NCBI GenBank assembly: GCA_041477005.1
Contig: JBGOUJ010000072.1
Coordinates: 1 to 19,515, forward strand
Length of the DNA stretch: 19,515 bases
Direction of reading: 5' to 3'
Source of the DNA: JBGOUJ01 sp041477005
GTDB taxonomy: Bacteria; Acidobacteriota; Terriglobia; Bryobacterales; JACQDG01
The stretch's first letter is position 1; each line of letters starts with the position of its first letter. The notes under the pieces are model-generated. The model was not told where the DNA came from. It ran no database searches and saw nothing but the letters and a program-made list of their open reading frames with translations. Below are positions 1 through 7,684 of the stretch, piece by piece. The position numbers and the translations under genes are program-made.

Positions 1-2
1 AA

Positions 3-1145
3 ACCGTGGGCGATGTCGATCTGCTGGTCACCGGGCCCGCGGCCCAAGCGGCGCTCGACCGGTTCGTCGCCGGGCCGAGGGTGGAAGAGGTGCTCGGGCA
101 CGGTGAAAACAAAGCCAGCGCCAAGGTGGGACGCGACGGTTTGCAGGTGGACGTGCGCGCGCTTCCGCCGGAGAGCTTCGGCGCGGCCATGCAGTATTTC
201 ACCGGCAGCAAGGACCACAACGTGGTCCTCCGCAACCGGGCCATCAAGATGGGATTCAAGCTGAGCGAATACGGCCTGTTCCAGTCAAGCGACGATATAA
301 AGGTCGCTGGTACAACAGAAGAAGAGATATATCTAAAGCTTGGCTTGAAGTGGATTCCGCCGGAGATCCGAGAGAATACCGGCGAAATCGAAGCCGCCGC
401 CGAAGACCGGCTCCCGGCTCTCGTCGAGCTTAGCCAGATCCGCGGCGACGTTCACGCCCACACCACCGCCACTGACGGCCGCAACTCGATCGCCGAGATG
501 GCCGCTGCGGCCCGAGCCGCGGGCTACCAATACCTGGCCATTACCGACCACTCCAAGGCCCTCGCCATGGCCAACGGCCTGGACGAAAGGCGGCTGGTCG
601 AGCAGATCCAGGAAATCCGCCGCGTGGCCGCCGATTTTCCTGAACTGACGCTGCTGGCCGGCTGCGAGTGCGATATCCGCCAGGATGGCAGCATGGATCT
701 CGACGACGAAGCCCTCGCCCAGCTCGACCTAGTGATCGGCAGCGTCCACAGCTACATGAACATGGAATCCGGTCCCATGACCGACCGGCTGCTGCGGGCC
801 ATGGAAAACCGCTACGTGAACATCATCGGCCATCCCACCGGCCGTCTTCTGCTGCGGCGCGAGGGCTTTCCGTTCGACTTCGACCGCGTCGCCATCGAGG
901 CGGCCAAGCGGAAGATCCATTTCGAGATCAACGCCAGCCCCGAGCGGCTCGATCTCTCGGCCAATCTGCTGCGCGCGGCCAAGGCCAAAGGGGTCCGGTT
1001 TGTCATCTCGACCGACGCCCACCACATCCGCCACCTGGACAACATGAAATATGGCGTATGGACAGCCCGGCGGGGCTGGCTCGGCCCCAGTGACGTGCTC
1101 AACACCCTGGACGCCGCGGCCTTTCGCGCGGCCTTGAAGAAGTAG
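3..1145 (+). CDS. polX: DNA polymerase/3'-5' exonuclease PolX, 3' part (5' end outside window)
   Basis: Family X DNA polymerase fused to a PHP phosphoesterase, normally about 570 residues; about 380 C-terminal residues are seen. The frame is open to the left edge, so the visible GTG at 6 is not the real start. Numbering from that GTG, GDVDLLV at residues 2-8 is the catalytic palm motif with two metal-binding Asp, VDVR at 48-51 carries a third Asp, and FTGSKDHN at 65-72 matches the end of the polymerase core. The PHP domain starts at about 146 with RGDVHAH (H150, H152), followed by ITDHS, the Glu in AGCECD, GSVHS, IGHP and STDAH, which together form the metal cluster. The family acts in base-excision and gap repair, and the PHP part gives 3'-5' exonuclease or AP-site activity. 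All key PHP residues are present. The stop is followed by AGGAGG and the next start 13 bases on, so the three + strand genes are probably one operon. Confidence 0.95.
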   Translation, partial: TVGDVDLLVTGPAAQAALDRFVAGPRVEEVLGHGENKASAKVGRDGLQVDVRALPPESFGAAMQYFTGSKDHNVVLRNRAIKMGFKLSEYGLFQSSDDIKVAGTTEEEIYLKLGLKWIPPEIRENTGEIEAAAEDRLPALVELSQIRGDVHAHTTATDGRNSIAEMAAAARAAGYQYLAITDHSKALAMANGLDERRLVEQIQEIRRVAADFPELTLLAGCECDIRQDGSMDLDDEALAQLDLVIGSVHSYMNMESGPMTDRLLRAMENRYVNIIGHPTGRLLLRREGFPFDFDRVAIEAAKRKIHFEINASPERLDLSANLLRAAKAKGVRFVISTDAHHIRHLDNMKYGVWTARRGWLGPSDVLNTLDAAAFRAALKK

Positions 1146-1158
1146 GAGGAGGCGAGCT

Positions 1159-1683
1159 ATGACCGACTTGCGTTACCCCATTGGAAAGGCCCAGCTCGAA
1201 GGCGAAATCACCGGCGAGCGGCGCCGGAAGTGGATCGATGAGATCGAGGAAGCGCCCGCGAACCTGCGGGCGGCGGTGGCGGGACTGTCGCCGGAGCAGC
1301 TTGACACTCCCTACCGTCCCGGCGGCTGGACCGTCCGCCAGGTGATCCATCACGTGCCCGACAGCCACCTGAATAGCTACGTGCGGTTTCGGCTGGCCCT
1401 GACCGAGGTGGAGCCGACCATCAAACCCTATCAGGAAGACCGCTGGGCCGAGTTGACCGATGCGCGCTCGGCGCCGATTGAAGTCTCGCTCCACCTGCTC
1501 GAGTCGCTGCACCGGCGGTGGGTCCTGTTGCTGCGGTCGCTCGCCCCGGGCGACTTGGCCCGCACCTACCGGCACCCCGAGATGGGCGTCCGGACCCTCG
1601 ATCAAACCTTGGGCATCTACGCCTGGCACGGCCGCCACCACGTGGCCCACATAACCTCGCTGCGCGAGCGCCAGAGGTGGTAG
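1159..1683 (+). CDS. yfiT: YfiT-like DinB-fold metal-dependent transferase/hydrolase
   Basis: 174-residue protein of the DinB/YfiT four-helix-bundle family. Recognisable landmarks are DLRYPIGK near the N-terminus, YRPGGWTVRQVIHHVPDSH at 52-70 and YAWHGRHHVAHI at 154-165. The candidate metal ligands are H64/H65, H160 and H164, the three-His site of the family. Members include Bacillus subtilis YfiT and bacillithiol S-transferases, so a thiol transferase or hydrolase role in detoxification is plausible; the substrate cannot be read from sequence. The ATG at 1159 follows AGGAGG by seven bases, a strong ribosome site that fixes the start. The length is full for the family. It lies between a repair polymerase and a NUDIX hydrolase, compatible with a damage-response or housekeeping operon. 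Confidence 0.85.
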   Translation: MTDLRYPIGKAQLEGEITGERRRKWIDEIEEAPANLRAAVAGLSPEQLDTPYRPGGWTVRQVIHHVPDSHLNSYVRFRLALTEVEPTIKPYQEDRWAELTDARSAPIEVSLHLLESLHRRWVLLLRSLAPGDLARTYRHPEMGVRTLDQTLGIYAWHGRHHVAHITSLRERQRW

Positions 1684-2220
1684 ATGGCACGGTTCTCAAT
1701 CGTCTCTTCCCAAGAATTGTTGCGCACGCGGGTGTTCACCGTGAGCAGGGAGAAAGCCGTCGAGCCCGGCGGCATCACCATTGACCGCGAGATCGTCCAT
1801 CACTGCGGCTCGGCGGTCATGCTGGCCCACGACCGGCAAGGCCGGATCCTTCTGGTACGGCAGTTTCGCCTGCCCGCGCGGCGCAAGCTGTGGGAGTTGC
1901 CGGCCGGCCGCCTCGACAAGGGCGAAACGCCGCTGCGCGCCGCCCGCCGCGAGCTGATCGAAGAGACCGGCTACCGCGCTCGCCGCTGGACACGCCTGGT
2001 TCGGTTCTACCCGAGCCCCGGCTATAGCAGTGAGCGTATGACCATCTTCCTGGCCGAAGATTTGACCCCGGGGCCGGCCCGGCCCGAAGCCGATGAGTCG
2101 ATCGAATCGCGCTGGTTCACGGCCGCCGAGGTTGAGAAGATGATCCGCGGTGGCCGCATCGCCGACGGCAAGACTCTGGTGGGCGTCCTCTGCCTCTGGA
2201 AGCGCCTCGGCCGACGATAG
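1684..2220 (+). CDS. NUDIX hydrolase, ADP-ribose pyrophosphatase type
   Basis: 178-residue NUDIX protein. The Nudix box is complete at residues 75-97 and fits GX5EX7REUXEEXGU exactly (G75, E81, R89-E90, E93-E94, G96), so the Mg2+-binding catalytic helix is intact. The preceding strand LLVRQFRLPARRKLWELPAG and the later YPSPGYSSERM segment resemble ADP-ribose/sugar-nucleotide pyrophosphatases (NudF/YqkG type). The expected activity is hydrolysis of ADP-ribose to AMP and ribose-5-phosphate in the cytoplasm; exact substrate is inferred. The ATG directly abuts the TAG stop of the upstream gene with AGAGGTGG just before it, so translation is probably coupled. No T-rich terminator was seen directly after its stop. 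Confidence 0.88.
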   Translation: MARFSIVSSQELLRTRVFTVSREKAVEPGGITIDREIVHHCGSAVMLAHDRQGRILLVRQFRLPARRKLWELPAGRLDKGETPLRAARRELIEETGYRARRWTRLVRFYPSPGYSSERMTIFLAEDLTPGPARPEADESIESRWFTAAEVEKMIRGGRIADGKTLVGVLCLWKRLGRR

Positions 2221-2323
2221 GGGCGCCCGCTACGCCGACCGGCCACGGGCAAACCGGACGGTGTCGGGCCTTGGGAGTCCCTGGTGGCCACAAATTGGGG
2301 CGCACCAGTCCGGTGCACACTCC

Positions 2324-2443
2324 AAAAAAAAGTAGCAGGGCGTTCTGGGGCTTAGGGAGATTTTATTGGGTTGGGTTTTTGGTTACTGCAATCCCGCCGC
2401 GACAAAGGGGTGGAAACAACCGGGGTGGGAATAGCCCTGCTAC
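2324..2443 (-). terminator. Inverted repeat ending in a T8 run: long-loop terminator or small structured RNA
   Basis: GTAGCAGGGC at 2332-2341 and its exact complement GCCCTGCTAC at 2434-2443 enclose 92 bases. Read on the - strand the second arm is followed at once by eight T (A8 at 2324-2331 on the + strand). It lies 93 bases past the stop of the beta-barrel gene, so it could end that transcript. Alternatively it is a separate RNA of about 112 nt with a closing stem, or a miniature mobile element. The interior is C-rich on the - strand and G-rich on the + strand (four G runs near 2347-2375). No flanking target duplication was seen. Confidence 0.4.
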
Positions 2444-2488
2444 CAGTCGCGACCTATTTTTGAAAGAGACTTTTTGCATAATCATCGA

Positions 2489-2519
2489 GCGGGCGCGCCG
2501 GCCGTGCCGGCGCGCTCGC
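2489..2519 (-). terminator. Strong GC hairpin downstream of the beta-barrel gene
   Basis: Bases 2489-2502 pair with 2506-2519 (14 pairs, one G-T) around a 3-base loop. It begins 17 bases after the stop of the - strand gene ending at 2536. There is no T run directly after it on either strand, so it is either a 3'-end stabiliser or a non-canonical terminator. The rest of 2221-2535 shows no credible gene. Confidence 0.4.
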
Positions 2520-2535
2520 CGGAGAAACAAAATCG

Positions 2536-3183
2536 TTAAAAGACCCAGCTAATGCCGAAGGCCGGCATCCATTGATGGACCATGCCGCTGATGCTGGCGC
2601 CCGGCGCTGCGGCGAACACTTTCGGCACTTCCGTCACGTAGTCTCGGACTTCGGCGCGGAACATCATGTTCCTGGAGAGATGAACCTTCACGCCGCCTCC
2701 GAAATCGACCACTCCCATCGTCTGTCTGGTGCGACTGAGCAAAGCTAGGTTGCTGAGCGGCTGGAAGGCCTGTTCGGCTCCGACGCCCTGGTAGACCTTC
2801 AACCCGCCGCCGCCGGCCGCATAGAGGCGAATGCGGGCGTTGCGCGGCTGCGCGTAGACGAGCAGGTCGTAGTGAAACACGTGGGTGTGTGCGCCAAAGC
2901 TCGTCTCGGTGTTGCCGGACTTGAGCTTGAGATCGTTGTGAGAAAACACGTAGCGCAGCTCGCCGCCCAGGTGGTCGTTCATGTTCTGACCGAAGAAGAG
3001 GCCGCCCGCAGCGCCCGGCTGGAAGCCGATCGAGCCGAGCACCGAACCGGCTCTCACGTCGTTGCCCTTGTACGCACTGGCCACCGCCAAGGCGCCGGCT
3101 TCAAAGCTCTGCTGCGCCTGGGCCGTCGAGACGAAGCCCAGCAGGGGTACCAGGAACAGAAAAGCGTAGAAACGGTTTTTCAT
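2536..3183 (-). CDS. Predicted outer-membrane beta-barrel protein
   Basis: 215 residues. A clear signal peptide (basic MKNR, hydrophobic core, AQA cleavage site after residue 23) precedes a Gly- and aromatic-rich sequence with alternating hydrophobic residues typical of transmembrane beta-strands, for example GGELRYVFSHND and FHYDLLVYAQP. The chain ends in WVF, the terminal aromatic expected of a BamA-inserted barrel. About eight strands would fit the length (OmpA/OmpW-like porin fold); the specific family is not recognised. The ATG at 3183 follows GAAAGGAC by about nine bases. It starts 34 bases after the stop of the large propeller gene on the same strand, so the two are probably co-transcribed. 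Confidence 0.75.
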   Translation of the reverse strand: MKNRFYAFLFLVPLLGFVSTAQAQQSFEAGALAVASAYKGNDVRAGSVLGSIGFQPGAAGGLFFGQNMNDHLGGELRYVFSHNDLKLKSGNTETSFGAHTHVFHYDLLVYAQPRNARIRLYAAGGGGLKVYQGVGAEQAFQPLSNLALLSRTRQTMGVVDFGGGVKVHLSRNMMFRAEVRDYVTEVPKVFAAAPGASISGMVHQWMPAFGISWVF

Positions 3184-3217
3184 GTTTGTGTTGTCCTTTC
3201 GAAATATCGCTTCCCTC

Positions 3218-6200
3218 TCAATCGATGACCCGCACGCTGACCGTGGTGCTGGTGGTGCCCATGGAGATCGTCAGCGGGATCTGCAGGCCCGTGGCGACAT
3301 CGCCGGGCACCTTCACGTTGATCTGGTAAACGCCCACAAACCCCGGCGCCAGCCCCGCGAAGTAAAGCGGCGCGCTCTTGCCGCCCAGCAAAATCTGGGG
3401 GGTCATGACGCTCGAGGAGAGCGGCGACGCCGGTCCGGGCGCCCCCGTATCCACCACCGGACCCACACCACCCAGGCCGGTGGCGAAGATGAGGAATGTA
3501 TCATTGCGGTGCAGGGGGTTCGAGAGCGTCGCCAATAGGCCATTATTCGCCCGCACCACGGCCGGGAAGGTCCCCGATTGACCGTTGACGGAGATCTGGA
3601 AGATCGTCGGGGCTACGGTTTGGACATCGGCGTAATAGATGTCGCTCATGCCGCCCGGGGTGTGCAGCACGGTCGAAGCCCGGCCCGCGATCTCGAATGG
3701 CACCTGGCCGTTGATCTGGGTCGGAGAGACATAGAGCAAGGGCAGCCGCAAGCCGTTGAGCGTCACGCAGACGCTGCCGAGCGAAGTCGGCAGCGGCAGC
3801 GATCCGGCCGAAGCCGTATCGGTGGCCAGGCTCTGGCCGAAGATGCTGACCAGACCGCCCGGCGCCAGTGAGGGGCTGAAGTCGGCCGCGCTGGTGATGG
3901 CCGTCACCCGCGGGACAATGATGCCGGCGTCGAAGGCGCCGGGAAGCTGCACCAGCCCGGTGGTCGAGGTGGAGGCAAGGCTGCCGTTGCGCAGCCCGGC
4001 CAGGCTCCGCAGGAACGGGAACTGGATCGGGGTAAGAGGAGACTCCACCAGGCGGACCGGCGAGCGGCGGACAGTGGGCGTGCTGACGTCAAAGCGCTGG
4101 ACGGTCCCGGTATCGGTGACCACGCCGGGCGGCGAAGTAGTTCTGACCGCGGCGTTGCCAACGAAAGCGAATCCGGAAGAAACGCCCGGGGCGTCGCTGA
4201 AGGTGGCCTGTGGCACCAGCGAGGCGTTGAGGAGGTTGCTGCCCGCCACCAGGGCTGTCGGCCCGGCGGCGATGGTGCCGATCAACGCGGTATACGGCTT
4301 GCGCGCATACACCACTTGCTGCGCTCCGGCGTCCCACAGCTTCACGTTGCCGTCCGCTTCGGCGATGAAGATGCCGGATAGGTTGGGCAGAGGCACCATC
4401 GCCGTATTGGCGTGGACCTGGTTGACGTACACCCCCAGGGTTGCCAATGCCGCCGCGTAGCGCGGAGGCACGATAATCGTATCCAGCCGGGCCGTCCCAT
4501 CCGGACGGCGTGCAGCGGCCAGAGTGGTGCCGTTGTCGGCGGCTACCGAGATCGGGTTGTCGCCCGCGGGCAGGAAGAGGTAGCCCTCATTCTGCATCGT
4601 GTCCAGGTTGATGACCGTCAGGTTTTCACCGGCCGAGTTGGCGACCAGCAGGTAGTGGCCATCAGCGCTTAAACTGAGCCAACTGGGCCGGTTGCCGGTC
4701 CGGAAAGTGCCCAACAGCCGGAAGTCCGAGTTCTGGAAGACGTGCAATTCGTTCTTGGTCTGCTCGATCACGTAGAACTGGTCGCGCCGGGGGTCGGCCA
4801 GGACATCGACCAACTTGCCCGGGACCGGAAAGAGCTGACCGCGCTGGTCTGCGTCTTTCACGTTGATGTCGAAAGCAATCGGGCTGACCTGATTGACCGC
4901 GCCCTGTGAAGTGACCACGATCTGGCCGTGGGTGGTGCCCTGGACCTTCGAATACGCCGTAAAATCCGCTGTGACCTGGACATCGGCGGGCGCCGTCCCT
5001 TGCTGTGGATTGAAGGTGATTCCCTGCAGCGCCGTGCTCAGTTGGAAATCGGCGTTGCCGTCGAAGTGGAGAGTCCGGGTCAGCGGCGTCCGCTGGCAGA
5101 AATCAAACTGCAGGAAGACCTGCGAGGCGGCGGGGCGAAGCTGGGACTGCGCCGGGAGGTCGGACAAGGGCAGGTAGAGGACCCCCGATTCGCTCACGGC
5201 ATAGAGGTAGCGCCCGCCGCCGCCCATCACCAGGCGACCGGTGATGCGCTCCGGCAGTTGCAGCCGGTCGCGAAGCGTTAGATTGTCGGAATCCTGGACC
5301 AGCAGCCGCGGCGGCAGCAGGTTCGCGGTCGTGCTGGTGCCGCCCGTTCCACCGGTCCCACCGGTGCCCGTTCCGCCGGTGCCGCCCGTACCACCCGTTC
5401 CGCCGGTGCCGCCAGTGCCGCCCGCGGGAGGCGCTGCGGCCGTGGCAGCGAGCTCGGCAAACGAGGCGAATACCCGTTTGTTTCCGAAGTCGATCACGTG
5501 CCCGCCGATGCCCACCTGGCTGGTGTCAGAGTCCGGAAACTCGGCCATCACCCGCAACTGGCGATCGATCAGGTACTGGCCAGCCATGAAGGAATTGCCG
5601 TCGAAAGCGGTGGTTACGACCGGTGGATTCAAGGGATGGATGAATGTGGTCAGCAGGCGCACGTTCAGGACTGCCGCCGGAGCCGGCACGCGGTAGACAA
5701 ACGCGAAAGACTCCGACAGCCCGAAGATGTAGTTCCCGTCGCCGGAGGGGGCCATACTGGCCTTGGTGACCTCGTGCGGGAAGGTGGGCGCCGGCACCGG
5801 CAGGGTCAGCTCGCCCAGCGAAGCGATCGTGGTGACCAGCTCGAAGGTCCCGCCGTTGGGCCGGAAGCGCTGGATGTCCAGCGTGGTCACAATCAGCGCC
5901 ACGCCGTCAGCCCCAAAGGCCACCGCCAGAGGGGGGCTGGTAATGGCATAGCTCTGGCGCGACAGATCGTTCATGTTGACCACGGTGACCGCGCTGAGAG
6001 TGGGGACACCCTGGTTGTTGTAGTTGGTGACCACCAGGAATTGGCCGTCCGGAGACAGCGCCATGCCCGACGGGGACCGGCCCACGTTGAGAGAGCTGAC
6101 CAGCTTGTTGGTGCTGGTTGAGATCACATCCACCGTGCCGGAAGTGAAATCGGCCGCATAGAGCGAACCCCGCGGCTCGTCCAGCACAATTTCACTGATG

Positions 6201-6325
6201 TGTCCGGGAAGCAGGATCGCGCTGCCAAAGGTTCCAGCGACGGCCGGGCCACCCGTGACCAGGCCGCCTACGATCCCTAACCAGACACTGAGTGAAGTTC
6301 GAAGTACCAGGGTAGTTCTTGTCAT
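3218..6325 (-). CDS. Secreted YVTN-type beta-propeller protein with TIGR03437 C-terminal domain
   Basis: 1035 residues from the ATG at 6325, chosen over an upstream in-frame start at 6370 because GAGGAGAG lies just before it and the protein then begins with a normal signal peptide (MTRTTLVLRT..., cleavage after AVA at about residue 30). Order: YVTN/NHL-like blades at about 45-300 (SPSGMALSPDGQFLVVTNY), a Gly-Gly-Thr linker at 302-332, an Ig-like strand-rich part at about 400-490, a second blade set at about 500-700 (RPSWLSLSADGHYLLVANS), and the TIGR03437 domain from about 807 to the end (FSPSLAPGGLVSIFGQSLA, SPTQINGQVPFEIAG, IFATGLGGVGPV). The domain is abundant in Solibacter-type acidobacteria and its function is unknown. 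Extracellular or periplasmic location is expected. Ligand or enzyme activity cannot be inferred. It lies downstream of the Tad genes on the same strand. Confidence 0.88.
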   Translation of the reverse strand: MTRTTLVLRTSLSVWLGIVGGLVTGGPAVAGTFGSAILLPGHISEIVLDEPRGSLYAADFTSGTVDVISTSTNKLVSSLNVGRSPSGMALSPDGQFLVVTNYNNQGVPTLSAVTVVNMNDLSRQSYAITSPPLAVAFGADGVALIVTTLDIQRFRPNGGTFELVTTIASLGELTLPVPAPTFPHEVTKASMAPSGDGNYIFGLSESFAFVYRVPAPAAVLNVRLLTTFIHPLNPPVVTTAFDGNSFMAGQYLIDRQLRVMAEFPDSDTSQVGIGGHVIDFGNKRVFASFAELAATAAAPPAGGTGGTGGTGGTGGTGGTGTGGTGGTGGTSTTANLLPPRLLVQDSDNLTLRDRLQLPERITGRLVMGGGGRYLYAVSESGVLYLPLSDLPAQSQLRPAASQVFLQFDFCQRTPLTRTLHFDGNADFQLSTALQGITFNPQQGTAPADVQVTADFTAYSKVQGTTHGQIVVTSQGAVNQVSPIAFDINVKDADQRGQLFPVPGKLVDVLADPRRDQFYVIEQTKNELHVFQNSDFRLLGTFRTGNRPSWLSLSADGHYLLVANSAGENLTVINLDTMQNEGYLFLPAGDNPISVAADNGTTLAAARRPDGTARLDTIIVPPRYAAALATLGVYVNQVHANTAMVPLPNLSGIFIAEADGNVKLWDAGAQQVVYARKPYTALIGTIAAGPTALVAGSNLLNASLVPQATFSDAPGVSSGFAFVGNAAVRTTSPPGVVTDTGTVQRFDVSTPTVRRSPVRLVESPLTPIQFPFLRSLAGLRNGSLASTSTTGLVQLPGAFDAGIIVPRVTAITSAADFSPSLAPGGLVSIFGQSLATDTASAGSLPLPTSLGSVCVTLNGLRLPLLYVSPTQINGQVPFEIAGRASTVLHTPGGMSDIYYADVQTVAPTIFQISVNGQSGTFPAVVRANNGLLATLSNPLHRNDTFLIFATGLGGVGPVVDTGAPGPASPLSSSVMTPQILLGGKSAPLYFAGLAPGFVGVYQINVKVPGDVATGLQIPLTISMGTTSTTVSVRVID
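5330..5422 (-). repeat. In-frame Gly-Gly-Thr minisatellite inside the propeller gene
   Basis: About ten imperfect copies of a 9-base unit encoding Gly-Gly-Thr, with one shifted copy giving GTGTGG. They form a flexible linker between the first propeller and the rest of the protein. Units differ mostly at third positions. A 9-base unit can change copy number without breaking the frame. Confidence 0.9.
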
Positions 6326-6492
6326 GTCTCTCTCTCCTCGCAACACCGGCCGACCCAGGACCGCAGCCAACTGGGGGCGGTCGACCAGCGCCTTACAGCC
6401 CGGATTGACTACTCCACACCTTCGGGACCGAGGCCTCCGACACCCTGAGGAATCGCGTTTCGCCTCCCGTCCCTAATCGTCATTTGCTCCTT

Positions 6493-6628
6493 GCCACCTT
6501 AGGTGGCAGCCGCCGGCAGGACACTAGCTGGCGCCGTTCCAATTGCCTCACCCCGCCAGCGTCGCTTGGACGCCCAGACTGGCGGGGGCTGCCTGCCGGC
6601 GGCGCTGCTCGCACCGCTGGAACGGCGC
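6493..6628 (-). promoter_or_regulatory. Dense nested inverted repeats between the Tad genes and the propeller gene
   Basis: Four complementary pairs: 6493-6499 with 6501-6507 (7 bp, near-perfect palindrome); A, 6509-6520 with 6592-6603 (12 bp, perfect); B, 6531-6541 with 6618-6628 (11 bp, perfect); C, 6551-6559 with 6579-6587 (9 bp, plus 4 inner pairs 6560-6563/6569-6572). Pairs A and B cross, so they are either alternative folds or a pseudoknot around hairpin C. On the - strand the last palindrome is followed by AAGGAG and an ATG at 6483 that opens only 24 codons. The remainder down to the propeller start at 6325 shows no supported gene. Roles could be transcript 3' end, leader control or a small RNA; no T run was seen. 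Confidence 0.5.
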
Positions 6629-6735
6629 TAGTTCTGCTGTCCCTGCTGGTCCTTATTCCGACGCCGCAACACGATGACTGCCAGCAGCACCAGCGCCACC
6701 ACCCCGCACACCACTCTGACCACTAATGGATCCAT
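6628..6735 (-). CDS. 35-residue single-pass membrane protein at the end of the Tad operon
   Basis: A short frame starting ATG at 6735 with GGAGAAAACA just upstream (good ribosome site), 13 bases after the tadC stop. The product has a short N-terminus (MDPLVVRVV), one hydrophobic segment at about residues 4-23 (CGVVALVLLAVIVL), then RRRNK and a Gln-rich polar tail ending at a TAG. Positive residues after the segment suggest N-out/C-in topology. No family is recognised. The position suggests co-translation with the pilus platform genes, and it could be a small Tad accessory subunit or regulator. The stop codon overlaps arm B of the structured region. Confidence 0.55.
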   Translation of the reverse strand: MDPLVVRVVCGVVALVLLAVIVLRRRNKDQQGQQN

Positions 6736-6748
6736 TGTTTTCTCCTTT

Positions 6749-7663
6749 TCAACCGTTCATCATCGGGAGCAACTCCCGGAAAATCCGCACCACGATCGGT
6801 CCCACCGTCACCACAAACAACGAAGGCAAGATGAAGAAGAAGATCGGGAAGACGAGCTTCACGCCGATCTTGGCCGCCTTGGTCTCGGCCTCCTGCCGCG
6901 CCTGCACCCGCATATAGTCCGAGTGGCTTTTCAACGACCCGGCGATCGAGGTGCCGAAGCGATCGGCCTGCACCAGCACCGCGACCAGCTTCTTGACCTC
7001 GTCCACGCCGGTCCGCTGGCCCAGATCCCGCAGGGCGTCCGCGCGCCGCTTGCCGGCGCGCATTTCCAGGTTCACCACGGCGAATTCCTCGCTGATCTCC
7101 GGGTGGGCCGTTTGCAGCTCCTTGCTCACCTGCATGATCGCCTGGTCCAGGCCGAGGCCCGACTCCACGCAGACCACCAGCAGGTCCAGGCCGTTCGCCA
7201 TGCCCTTCTTGATCATCTTCTGGCGCTTCTTGGCGGCGCGGCGCAGGAACTCGTTCGGCAGCAGATAGCCCATCACCGACGCCATCAGGATGTAGAACAT
7301 CGAGTTGTCGCCGCCGAGCGAAAAGCCCAGCGTCGGGATGGCCACCACCAGCGGCAGCACCCCGGCCATCGTGCCCTTGACGCCGTAAAGCACCCGCAGC
7401 GCGTTGGGGTTGCGAAAGCCGGCGCTCATCAGCCGCCGCTGCAGCACTCCGCTGTCTTTGGGGCTGGCCGGGATGACGTTGCCCAGCTTGCGCATGATTT
7501 CGCGGAAAGCCAGGCTGGGATGCGTCAGTTGCTGCTCGCTGGCCGCGATCTCGCCGGCGATGCGGTCCAGGGCCGCCTTCGGCCGCACCCAGAGGTTCAT
7601 GCCCAGCAGCGACAGCACCCCCACCAGCAGGGCGAACAAAATGATGGAAGAAAGCAAAGCCAT
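6749..7663 (-). CDS. tadC: Tad pilus inner-membrane platform protein TadC
   Basis: 304 residues, type II secretion F (T2SF) domain family. An N-terminal membrane anchor (about 3-23) is followed by a cytoplasmic stretch, two membrane segments at about 100-135, the T2SF domain at about 155-280 (NGLDLLVVCVESGLGLDQAIMQVSKEL, GTSIAGSLKSHSDYMR) and a final hydrophobic segment (LVFPIFFFILPSLFVVTVGP). TadC partners TadB in the platform through which the TadA ATPase drives Flp assembly. The start is 21 bases after the tadB stop; the ribosome site is weak (AGAGAAAC), suggesting translational coupling. Full length for the family. Confidence 0.93.
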   Translation of the reverse strand: MALLSSIILFALLVGVLSLLGMNLWVRPKAALDRIAGEIAASEQQLTHPSLAFREIMRKLGNVIPASPKDSGVLQRRLMSAGFRNPNALRVLYGVKGTMAGVLPLVVAIPTLGFSLGGDNSMFYILMASVMGYLLPNEFLRRAAKKRQKMIKKGMANGLDLLVVCVESGLGLDQAIMQVSKELQTAHPEISEEFAVVNLEMRAGKRRADALRDLGQRTGVDEVKKLVAVLVQADRFGTSIAGSLKSHSDYMRVQARQEAETKAAKIGVKLVFPIFFFILPSLFVVTVGPIVVRIFRELLPMMNG

Positions 7664-7684
7664 AATGTTTCTCTAAGAGCGCCG

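Noticed and set aside
2271..2552. A 93-codon + strand frame in the spacer after the NUDIX gene
   Set aside because: No ribosome site or family features. It runs through the inverted repeat, the GC hairpin and the 3' end of the opposite gene.
5330..5422. CRISPR-like array
   Set aside because: The repeat unit is 9 bases, contiguous without spacers and in frame as Gly-Gly-Thr.
6326..6370. Upstream start at 6370 for the propeller protein
   Set aside because: It would put 15 polar residues before the signal peptide, whereas the ATG at 6325 has GAGGAGAG directly upstream.
6326..6480. Cyclic-di-GMP or other known riboswitch in the propeller gene leader
   Set aside because: The consensus cores I could recall do not match; only generic GC-rich hairpins are seen.
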